Part shown: one piece after another, positions 45,733 to 54,351 of the stretch
Layout of the letters: each line of letters opens with the position of its first letter
Numbering within the stretch: position 1 is the stretch's first letter
DNA from: Methanosarcina sp. DH2
GTDB lineage: Archaea; Halobacteriota; Methanosarcinia; Methanosarcinales; Methanosarcinaceae
Direction: 5' to 3'
NCBI RefSeq assembly: GCF_020804225.1
Contig: NZ_WJBI01000005.1
Span: 1 to 64,000 of the forward strand
Length of the DNA: 64,000 bases
Made by a program: the position numbers and the translations under genes
The notes under the pieces: model-generated
What the model was told of the DNA's origin: nothing
The model's input: the letters and a program-made list of their open reading frames with translations, nothing else
The model's database searches: none

Positions 45733-46603
45733 TCACTCAGTTTATAGATAGATTCTATATGATAGATTCCAGAACGCCCGAAAATCTAATCTTGTGTTTT
45801 TCTCTTCTGCGCAGTACAGGGCTGGAGCCGGCCTGTCAGCAATGAAAAAAGAGTAACAAAAATAATTGGTACTGCTACTAAACGAGATCAAATATTTTGG
45901 AAAAAAATATTTCCCGGCCTAAGAATATTTCCCTTGACCCAGGAAACCGCCTTTTATTCCACTATTTACAGGACGCCTTCGCCAGCTTGCCTGGCAGCCC
46001 TTTCCAAAAAAGAAAGAACTACGAAAAAAGACCTAAAGAATATTTGGGAATGCCTTTCAGATATAATTTAATTCCATTGGTCATCGGTTAAGATATTTTA
46101 TCACCTTTATGCTATCGATTTTATGGCAGAAATTGGCCTCAAATTTTAACATATTTACCTGAAATCGATATCCTGCTCCAGTTCAAACATCCTTTAAATT
46201 TTGGACATTTATCCTGGGAATGGATACAATCTATCATGATTCCTCACTTAACCGAAGACGCATGAATTTAATTCTACTTAGTTTAGCAAATTAGAGTTTT
46301 TAGTGTGTTTTAACTTACTAATTTTTCTCTTCTTTTTGGGAAAGGCCGCTCTCCTCCGTCGAGCGTGACAAAAAAGGTTCAGTATAGCGAATAATGTTGT
46401 ATGGTCAGGAGTATTTGTGACTTAAAACCATAAGTTAGTCCTCTTGAGCGAAGCAAAGCGTAGCGAAAAGGACCTCGTGCTGTTGCACTTGCAGTGCAAC
46501 TCCCAGGAAATCTCTGATTTCCTGTGATCCCGAAGCGAAACTCGGGAGGCGAAACTCGGGAGGCGAAACTCGGGCTACTGAGTATGCAATTTGGGATTAG
46601 CAC
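45733..46603. other. Intergenic region with repeats
   Basis: No supported gene in about 870 bases. It contains a REP-like palindrome (45972-46000), a 23-bp sequence shared with 56113 (46245-46267) and a copy of the dispersed element. A frame at 45897-46091 has no protein character. Confidence 0.5.
46322..46575 (+). repeat. Dispersed intergenic repeat, copy 2
   Basis: Aligned with the copy at 18835-19050 (TTTTCTCTTCTT, GTCGAGCGTGAC, CATAAGTTAGTCCTCTTGAG, GTAGCGAAAAGGACC). This copy is extended by a TGTTGCACTTGCAGTGCAAC hairpin and three units of GAAACTCGGGAGGC. Confidence 0.65.
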
Positions 46604-47614
46604 TTATCTCTGGAATGCCTGTCTGCTGACACTATCCCATTTCCAGGGCTCGTCAAGGATATTGACAGTAACATTTTCTACACCGTTAATGCTCAGGACC
46701 TTTCTCTTTACCTGAGTTTTAAAATATTCGATCATGGGACAGGCACTTGTTGTCAATACAAGGTTTACGTCTACATTTGCCCCGTCCACGATGACTTCTT
46801 TGACAAACCCCAGGTTGACGATATCTACTCCAACTGCAGGATCGATCACGTCTTTTAGCAGGGAATAAATTTGCTTATTTCCTTTGAGCACGTTTTTTTG
46901 CGAGGTTATTACGGATATAGGGGTTGACATGGGCGCGGATATAGGTGAGGATTCTTCATGAGCCTGAAGCCGATCCTCTAACCTGCTCAACCGATCAAGC
47001 ATCTGGCTTATTACAGTAAGCGCGGGATCCGGTAACCTATCGTGATCCAGTTGCCCAGATGAAGCTGGCTGCGGGCCTGCAATCCTGGCAGGGACTCCGA
47101 CTACGGTAGCTTCGGGTGGGACTGACCGGATCACAACCGAGCCAGCGCCTACTTTAGCACCTCTTCCTAGCGTAATTGGGCCGAGCACGATTGCGCCTGA
47201 GCCGAGAACCACGTCATTTTCAACAGTCGGGTGGCGCTTTTTCCTCTCAAGGGCTGTGCCTCCCAGTACAACTCCCATGTATATGAGGACATCATCGCCT
47301 ACCTCGGCAGTTTCTCCGATCACCACTCCGGACCCATGGTCAATAAATACCCGTTTTCCTAGCTTTGCTCCTGGATGGATTTCAATGCCTGTGAGCGCCC
47401 TTGAGATATGGGATATCAAACGGGCAAGGAAAAAGAAATGTTTATTCCAGAGAGAATGCGCTATCCGGTGCATCCAGATAGCGTGCAGACCCGGATAGCA
47501 GCAGAGTACTTCAAGTCTGGACCTTGCTGCCGGATCTTTTTCAAAAACTGTCCTGATATCTTCCCTGATTCCCATTTGAATCTTCCGGTACCAGTTGTCA
47601 AGTTGATCAGTCAA
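46604..47614 (-). CDS. cysE: Serine O-acetyltransferase fused to a SufT/MIP18-type domain
   Basis: 336 residues. Residues 1-190 are Cys[18 protein letters not shown], then hexapeptide rungs [37 protein letters not shown] and the active-site region [19 protein letters not shown]. After a Ser/Pro-rich linker (about 195-235), residues 238-336 form a DUF59/MIP18 (SufT-like) domain with [17 protein letters not shown] and a conserved Cys in LTTSACPM. CysE makes O-acetylserine. SufT-like domains assist Fe-S assembly. The gene follows cysK (31-base gap), forming a cysteine synthesis unit. The fusion couples cysteine synthesis to Fe-S assembly in one chain. Confidence 0.88.
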   Translation of the reverse strand: MTDQLDNWYRKIQMGIREDIRTVFEKDPAARSRLEVLCCYPGLHAIWMHRIAHSLWNKHFFFLARLISHISRALTGIEIHPGAKLGKRVFIDHGSGVVIGETAEVGDDVLIYMGVVLGGTALERKKRHPTVENDVVLGSGAIVLGPITLGRGAKVGAGSVVIRSVPPEATVVGVPARIAGPQPASSGQLDHDRLPDPALTVISQMLDRLSRLEDRLQAHEESSPISAPMSTPISVITSQKNVLKGNKQIYSLLKDVIDPAVGVDIVNLGFVKEVIVDGANVDVNLVLTTSACPMIEYFKTQVKRKVLSINGVENVTVNILDEPWKWDSVSRQAFQR

Positions 47615-47645
47615 ACAGATCAGTCAAATAGACGAGTCAAACAGA

Positions 47646-48572
47646 TCAGTCAAATAAATCTGTGCTCAGATAACGCTCTCCCGTATCCGGTAAGATAACG
47701 ACAATCATCTTTCCGCTCATCTCTTCTCTGGAAGCCACCTGAAGTGCAGCATATGCAGCCGCACCTGAGGATATTCCCGCCAGGATACCTTCTTCCTTTG
47801 CCAGCCTTCTGGCTGTGGCAATGGCATCATCTGCATTTACTTTGATTATTTCATCAACAAGGTCGAGCTCGAGCACATCAGGAACGAAGCCTGCACCTAT
47901 TCCCTGGATCCTGTGCGGGCCTGGCTTTCCGCCGCTAAGGACAGGAGACTCTAAAGGTTCAACTGCAATCGCTTTGAAATCAGGCTTCCTCTTTTTGAAA
48001 ATGCTGGCGACACCTGTAATTGTGCCTCCTGTTCCCACACCTGCTACGATTGCATCTGCTTTGCCATCCGTATCTTTCCACAGTTCTTCAGCAGTTGTCC
48101 TGCGGTGGACCTCAGGGTTTGCAGGGTTCTGAAATTGCTGGGGTATATAGTAAAGAGAAGGATCTTCTGCAGCCATTTGTTCTGCTTTATTGACTGCCCC
48201 TTTCATCCCTCCAGGGCCGGGGGTAAGGACGAGGTCTGCTCCCAGAGCTTTCAGCAGTTTTCTTCGTTCTACAGTCATTGTCTCAGGCATGACAAGGATG
48301 AGCTTATAGCCGCGGGCAGCGCATACGCCTGCAAGTGCAATGCCTGTGTTGCCGCTTGTAGCTTCAATAATTGTGGTGCCCTCTTTGATTCTCCCCTCAC
48401 GTTCGGCTTCTTCGATCATTGCCAGTCCGATCCTGTCCTTTACACTCCCCATCGGGTTAAAGGACTCCACTTTAACCAGCACATCCGCATGCAGACCTTT
48501 TGTTATGTGGTTCAGCCGGACAAGCGGCGTATTGCCAATTGTCCGGGTTATATCGGAATATATTCGCCCCAT
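47646..48572 (-). CDS. cysK: Cysteine synthase A
   Basis: 308 residues from ATG 48572 (AAGGTG six bases before; an ATG at 48581 is too close to that site). Motifs are [12 protein letters not shown], the PLP lysine in [22 protein letters not shown], and [15 protein letters not shown], with the C-terminal [12 protein letters not shown]. It makes cysteine from O-acetylserine and sulfide. It is the first gene of a cysK-cysE unit. Its promoter region carries a perfect TTCACAATTGTGAA operator (48859) and a five-copy 15-bp repeat in the leader (48684-48758), so expression is probably controlled by the island's regulator. Confidence 0.93.
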   Translation of the reverse strand: MGRIYSDITRTIGNTPLVRLNHITKGLHADVLVKVESFNPMGSVKDRIGLAMIEEAEREGRIKEGTTIIEATSGNTGIALAGVCAARGYKLILVMPETMTVERRKLLKALGADLVLTPGPGGMKGAVNKAEQMAAEDPSLYYIPQQFQNPANPEVHRRTTAEELWKDTDGKADAIVAGVGTGGTITGVASIFKKRKPDFKAIAVEPLESPVLSGGKPGPHRIQGIGAGFVPDVLELDLVDEIIKVNADDAIATARRLAKEEGILAGISSGAAAYAALQVASREEMSGKMIVVILPDTGERYLSTDLFD

Positions 48573-48683
48573 ACCATTCACCTTCTTCTTGCAGTTTGCT
48601 TCTTTCCGGATTTCCTATATTTCAATTCGTTCAAGCCCATATTTAAACGGTCGATAGTGTATGTTTTTTCATGCAGACTCATT

Positions 48684-48758
48684 ATCAGGGATTCGATAAT
48701 CAGGGATTCGATAATCAGGGATTCGATAATCAGGGATTCGATAATCAGGGATTTTATC
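48684..48758. repeat. 15-bp tandem repeat, five copies, in the cysK leader
   Basis: ATCAGGGATTCGATA occurs four times exactly and a fifth time imperfectly, 112-186 bases before cysK. Each unit holds GATTCGATAATC-like pairing potential. It lies inside the predicted transcript, between operator and start codon. Confidence 0.85.
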
Positions 48759-48858
48759 ACCCTGGATTCCGTGATAATTTGCCTTAAGTGCTTCAACCTG
48801 CAGAGAGTTTGAAAGCCTGCTCCGCCAACCATGTAACATACAATAATTTACACGAAAA

Positions 48859-48872
48859 TTCACAATTGTGAA
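48859..48872. promoter_or_regulatory. Perfect sulfur-type operator in front of cysK
   Basis: TTCACAATTGTGAA, perfect 14-bp palindrome. On the minus strand it follows a TATATAT box (about 48897-48905) at a distance that places it on the expected transcription start, the position for repression. Confidence 0.85.
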
Positions 48873-49047
48873 GTTAGTTAATCTTATGTTATCCTGGATA
48901 TATAGTTATCGAGAAGTTTCCATAATTAAAGACTTGAAAATAGGTCTGAAAACGATACCTGAGCCATTAAAAAGAGACTTTCACAGGCATTTGTATCAGG
49001 TTCCTTGTGATTCTTTCTGGTTCTATTCCAATCTATTTTGTTGCTAT

Positions 49048-49374
49048 TTATTCTTTAGGACCACAGGTGCTTTTGCAGTTACTCTCAATTCCTCTTGCAC
49101 TTACGCAAATCTTACAGATCCTTACTACAAAGTCGTCGACCGTATTGTCAATCAGGTCCTGAGCAAGTTTTTCGATCAATTCTTTTGTCTCGCCCTGGAA
49201 CTCAATCCTGTATCCTCTTTTTCCCGAAATATACTGGGAAACTGCCGACGGGGCAATCCCCAGCAGCTTTGCGGAAGCCGCCTGTGACTGTCCTTTATTT
49301 ACAAGTTCGATTGCAAGACTGGACCTTATTGCTGGGACCAGATCCCACACAATTTTCTGACACGGAGTTTCCAT
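49048..49374 (-). CDS. Small HTH regulator with C-terminal Cys cluster
   Basis: 108 residues from ATG 49374 (GGTGAT just before it; the longer frame to 49521 encodes only a non-family hydrophobic stretch). Residues 30-52 are a helix-turn-helix (SQAASAKLLGIAPSAVSQYI) of the predicted archaeal regulator type (COG2522-like). The end has C87, C90, C100 and C104 (CX2CX9CX3C), able to hold an Fe-S cluster or metal. It is divergent from iscS and upstream of cysK, amid the shared palindromes, so it is the best candidate to bind them. Its sensing signal (cluster, cysteine, metal) is unknown. Confidence 0.75.
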   Translation of the reverse strand: METPCQKIVWDLVPAIRSSLAIELVNKGQSQAASAKLLGIAPSAVSQYISGKRGYRIEFQGETKELIEKLAQDLIDNTVDDFVVRICKICVSARGIESNCKSTCGPKE

Positions 49375-49574
49375 TATCACCATCATTTTTTTAGATTTTA
49401 CAATTGAGAACGAATATATCTTATATACATATATATTTATTATCATTGAGAGAAATAATAATAATAAGATTGAGGCGCGAAGTAATAATTCGAGTAAACT
49501 TTCCAATTTCTGAGATTTCACCGTTTTTATCTGACCTTTTTTATCAGGATATTTTCCAGGATAAAAGTTAAATA

Positions 49575-49607
49575 GTCACAATTGTTATAAGCCTTCACAA
49601 TTGTGAA
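49575..49607. promoter_or_regulatory. Two sulfur-type operators in front of iscS
   Basis: GTCACAATTGTTAT (49575-49588) and a perfect TTCACAATTGTGAA (49594-49607), 19 bp apart, follow a TATA-like ATAAAAGTTAAATA (49561-49574). The second ends 9 bases before the GTG start of iscS, and the ribosome site GAAGGTG overlaps it. Confidence 0.85.
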
Positions 49608-49616
49608 GGTGTCAGT

Positions 49617-50801
49617 GTGACAGTTGAAAACAGGACCATTTACATGGATAATTCGGCTACAACTCCTGTAAGAAAAGAAGTTGTTGAAGAGATGCTTCCC
49701 TACCTGACAGAAAACTTCGGAAACCCTTCTTCTATTTATGATCCGGGAAAAATCTCAAAACATGCAATAGAAAAAGCAAGAAAGAAGGTCGCAGATGCTA
49801 TCGGGGCTGAAGAGAACGAGATTTATTTTACATCCGGGGGTACGGAATCCGATAACTGGGCAGTAAAGGGGATAGCCTTTGCAAACAGGCACAAAGGAAA
49901 GCACATAATCACAAGCTCTATAGAACATCATGCCATCTTGCACGCCTGTTCATGGCTCGAAGGACAGGGATTTGAAGTTACTTACCTTCCGGTCGACAGA
50001 TATGGAATGGTATCGCCTGAGGAGCTGGAAAACGCCATCAGAGATGACACCATACTAATTACCGTAATGCTTGCAAACAATGAGATCGGGACGATTCAGC
50101 CTGTCGAGGAAATCGGAAAAATCGCAAGGGAGAAAAGGATATATTTCCACACGGACGCGGTGCAGGCAATAGGTCACGTTCCTATAGATGTCAAAAAAAT
50201 GAATCTCGACCTCCTGTCCCTTTCAGGGCATAAGTTCGGAGGGCCTAAGGGGTGCGGGGCGCTTTACATAAGAAAAGGGACAAAAATTGAAGCCCTCCTC
50301 CACGGCGGGGCTCAGGAAAGAAAGCGCAGGGCAGGCACGGAGAACGTCCCTTCCATTGTGGGCCTTGGGAAAGCTATAGAGCTTGCAACAGGCGAAATTG
50401 AAGAAACAAATAAAACACTTCTGGAGATAAGAGAGCGCCTGATTGATGGGCTTCTGAAGATCCCTAAAACCCACCTCAATGGGCATCCTACACAGAGGCT
50501 TGCAAACAATGTAAATGTCACATTCGAATACATAGAAGGGGAGTCTCTCCTGCTGCTCTTGAACGCAAAAGGGATTTTCGCATCAACAGGGAGCGCATGC
50601 AACTCCACATCCCTTGAGCCCTCGCATGTGCTTACAGCCTGCGGAGTTCCGCACGAGATTGTTCACGGTTCCCTCAGGTTGAGCCTTGGGAGGATGAATA
50701 CTCACGAAGATGTGGACAGGGTGCTTGAAGTTTTGCCTGAAATTGTTCAAAAGCTAAGGAATATGTCACCATTGACCCCTCAGGAATACAGGACTTTTTG
50801 A
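49617..50801 (+). CDS. iscS: Cysteine desulfurase IscS/NifS type
   Basis: 394 residues from GTG 49617. PLP enzyme with YMDNSATTPVRKEV, the invariant TSGGTESDNWAVKG, H104-H105, D180, the PLP lysine K206 in SLSGHKFGGPKG, and the persulfide loop with C328 in STGSACNSTSLEPSH. This is the group I desulfurase that supplies sulfur for Fe-S clusters. iscU follows, and the two should act together. The promoter has two operator palindromes, and the HTH gene is divergent. It is distinct from the group II enzyme at 41498. Confidence 0.93.
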   Translation: MTVENRTIYMDNSATTPVRKEVVEEMLPYLTENFGNPSSIYDPGKISKHAIEKARKKVADAIGAEENEIYFTSGGTESDNWAVKGIAFANRHKGKHIITSSIEHHAILHACSWLEGQGFEVTYLPVDRYGMVSPEELENAIRDDTILITVMLANNEIGTIQPVEEIGKIAREKRIYFHTDAVQAIGHVPIDVKKMNLDLLSLSGHKFGGPKGCGALYIRKGTKIEALLHGGAQERKRRAGTENVPSIVGLGKAIELATGEIEETNKTLLEIRERLIDGLLKIPKTHLNGHPTQRLANNVNVTFEYIEGESLLLLLNAKGIFASTGSACNSTSLEPSHVLTACGVPHEIVHGSLRLSLGRMNTHEDVDRVLEVLPEIVQKLRNMSPLTPQEYRTF

Positions 50802-50960
50802 AATAGACGGGATTAATCTGGATAAAAAGTTCATGATGACTCGAATAAAGAAAATTCAGCTATTTGAACAAAAAACTTCAGCTATTTGAGCAAAAAAAGG
50901 ACCCGGCCAGGTAGCGTTTTAGAGATTTGAGAATAGAAAAACAGTGCAGGAGGACAATTC

Positions 50961-51350
50961 ATGGATTACAGCGTTAAAGTGATGGACCATTTTTCAAACC
51001 CCAGAAATATGGGAAGCATTGAGAACAGCGACGGAATAGGAGAAGTTGGGAATGCAAAGTGCGGGGATATAATGAAAATCTTCCTTAAAGTAGAGGAAGA
51101 CCGGATTGTTGATGTGAAGTTCCAGACCTTCGGGTGCGGGGCTGCAATTGCATCAAGCAGTATGGCAACCGAACTTATTAAAGGAAAAACGCTGAAAGAA
51201 GCTTGGGAACTCTCAAATAAAGCAGTTGCAGAGGCGCTTGACGGGCTCCCTCCTATAAAGATGCACTGTTCGATGCTTGCAGAAGAAGCAATCCATGAGG
51301 CAATTAACGATTATCTACGGAAAAAAGGACTTGAACCGTGGACAGAATGA
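50961..51350 (+). CDS. iscU: Fe-S scaffold protein IscU
   Basis: 129 residues with the three ligand cysteines C34 (KCGDIM), C59 (FGCGAAIASSS) and C103 (MHCSML) and the conserved Asp D36. It builds [2Fe-2S] and [4Fe-4S] clusters from IscS-donated sulfur and passes them on. GGAGGA precedes the ATG. It lies 160 bases behind iscS in the same direction. Length is that of the archaeal and bacterial IscU core without a NifU extension. Confidence 0.93.
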   Translation: MDYSVKVMDHFSNPRNMGSIENSDGIGEVGNAKCGDIMKIFLKVEEDRIVDVKFQTFGCGAAIASSSMATELIKGKTLKEAWELSNKAVAEALDGLPPIKMHCSMLAEEAIHEAINDYLRKKGLEPWTE

Positions 51351-51463
51351 GCTGCAGCATGTTTGAAAAATAGTCAATTTGAATAAGAAGCTATCTATAA
51401 ACTAAAGTCACTTTGAAATGAAATCTTTTTAAAAAAGGAACTATTAAGGAAAACGGAATTATT

Positions 51464-52378
51464 ATGGAAGATCAGTTAATTGCAGAAGAAATAAAAAGAC
51501 TCAAAAAAGACAGAAATGCGATAATTCTTTCCCATTTCTATACACGTAGAGAAGTACAGGAGGTTGCGGATTTTGTAGGGGATTCTCTTTCTCTCTGCAG
51601 GGCAGCTGTGAATTCAAAAGCCGATATTATAGTTTTTGCAGGCGTCCATTTCATGGCAGAGTCCGCATCGATCCTTTCTCCTGAAAAATCAGTTCTTTTG
51701 CCCGTCCCGGATGCAGGCTGCCCTATGGCAGATATGGTCACTGTAAAGGCTCTTAGAGAAGAAAAAGAAAAACACCCTGACGCAGCAGTTGTCTGCTACG
51801 TAAATAGTTCAGCTGCCGTAAAAGCGGAATCGGATATTTGCTGCACATCTGCAAATGCAGTAAATGTCGTAAATTCAATTGAGAACCGGGAAGTTATTTT
51901 TGTCCCGGACAAAAACCTTGGTGCATTTGTGTCCCTTCATACTGACAAAAAAATCCACCTCTGGCCCGGGTTTTGCCATGTTCATGACAACATCAGCGAG
52001 GATGACATCCAGAAATTAAAAAATGCTCATCCTGATGCAGAATTTCTTGCACACCCGGAATGCAGGCCCGAAGTCCTGCTCCTTGCAGACCAAATTCTCA
52101 GCACCACCGGAATAGTAAAGCAGGTGGAAAAATCAGACTCCGGAGAATTTATAATCGGCACTGAGAAAGAGCTTTTTGAAAAATTAAAAAGAAAGCATCC
52201 GGATAAAAAATTCTATCCACCTTCTGAGAAGGCTCGTTGCTATAATATGAAAAAAATCACCCTCGAATCCATTCTGAACAGCCTTGAGAATATGGAATAT
52301 GAAATCCATGTCCCTGAACATGTAAGGGTGAAAGCAAAAAAAGCGCTTGACAGGATGGTTGAGATCAGCGGAAGTTAA
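51464..52378 (+). CDS. nadA: Quinolinate synthase A
   Basis: 304 residues: AIILSHFYTRREVQEVADFV, DAGCPMADMV, YVNSSAAVKAESDICCTSANA, PDKNLG, WPGFCHVHD, AHPECRPEVL, TGIVK, and the C-terminal cluster region PSEKARCYNMKKITLES. The enzyme condenses iminoaspartate with dihydroxyacetone phosphate to quinolinate for NAD and needs a [4Fe-4S] cluster, which makes a place behind iscSU sensible. The protein is of normal length. The gap to iscU is 113 bases, so it may be co-transcribed. Confidence 0.92.
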   Translation: MEDQLIAEEIKRLKKDRNAIILSHFYTRREVQEVADFVGDSLSLCRAAVNSKADIIVFAGVHFMAESASILSPEKSVLLPVPDAGCPMADMVTVKALREEKEKHPDAAVVCYVNSSAAVKAESDICCTSANAVNVVNSIENREVIFVPDKNLGAFVSLHTDKKIHLWPGFCHVHDNISEDDIQKLKNAHPDAEFLAHPECRPEVLLLADQILSTTGIVKQVEKSDSGEFIIGTEKELFEKLKRKHPDKKFYPPSEKARCYNMKKITLESILNSLENMEYEIHVPEHVRVKAKKALDRMVEISGS

Positions 52379-52761
52379 TTAAAGAAAGGATGGGAATCCC
52401 CCTTACTTACAAACGATCTTACTTCTTCAGGGGACATTTTCTAAATTTCTAATTTTTTCTTTTCCTTTTTTTCTTTTTTCTTTTTTCTTTCATTTTTCGA
52501 CTGGCTGCCAGCTTGCCTGGCGGGAGTATTTTATAATACCGGGATTTAAAAGTGGCTGGTCTGGTAGGTATTTGTAGGTATTTATTCCTGGCTGGCAGAC
52601 CTGTTACAATCTAAGATTTTATTAGAATGTAACCATAGGGCACCTTTTTCTGCTAACAGGAAACAATATCAACCGATCAACAAGGGACTACTTTTCGGGC
52701 GTGATATCTTTTTTCAGTAAACAGATACTTATTTATTTCAGCGATAATTATTTATATTTAT
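52379..52761. other. Intergenic region before tRNA-Cys
   Basis: No gene. It holds a pyrimidine tract, a REP-like palindrome (52501-52524, CTGGCTGCCAGCTTGCCTGG) and, at 52750-52763, the TATA-like TTTATATTTATATC of the tRNA-Cys promoter. Confidence 0.5.
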
Positions 52762-52795
52762 ATCACAATTGTGAAGATGCAATCACAATTGTGAA
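52762..52795. promoter_or_regulatory. Two sulfur-type operators in front of tRNA-Cys
   Basis: ATCACAATTGTGAA at 52762-52775 and again at 52782-52795 (20 bp apart) differ from the perfect palindrome only at the first base. The first overlaps the TATA-like box and the second the expected transcription start, 20 bases before the mature tRNA. Confidence 0.85.
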
Positions 52796-52815
52796 CATAT
52801 ATAAAACACAGATTT

Positions 52816-52887
52816 GTCAGAATGGCAGAGTGGTTATGCTTCCGGCTGCAACCCGGAATTATGTGAGTTCAATTCTCACTTCTGACT
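52816..52887 (+). tRNA. tRNA-Cys (GCA)
   Basis: A 72-nt cloverleaf. The seven-pair acceptor stem GTCAGAA/TTCTGAC is perfect, with discriminator U. The D arm GCAG/ATGC has a G13-A22 mismatch, as often seen in tRNA-Cys. The anticodon stem is TCCGG/CCGGA with loop CTGCAAC, so the anticodon is GCA and position 37 is A. The T arm is GTGAG/CTCAC with loop TTCAATT. CCA is not encoded and no intron is seen. Two sulfur-type operators lie directly upstream, and the sulfhydrylase gene starts 78 bases downstream. A frame at 52701-52943 that spans it is not real. Confidence 0.92.
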
Positions 52888-52959
52888 TCAAAACAGCTGA
52901 AAAGAGAAAGGAAAAAGGGAAATGTGTTCTGGAGATAAAATGACGAGTTCTGGAGATAA

Positions 52960-54300
<1,341 letters not shown>

Positions 54301-54351
54301 AAGGTCTGAAGGGTTTGAAAGGTTTGAAAGGTTTAAGCGAGAGGTTTAATC

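Noticed and set aside
52701-52943. Open frame of 80 codons over tRNA-Cys
   Set aside because: It crosses the operators and a perfect tRNA cloverleaf; no protein character.
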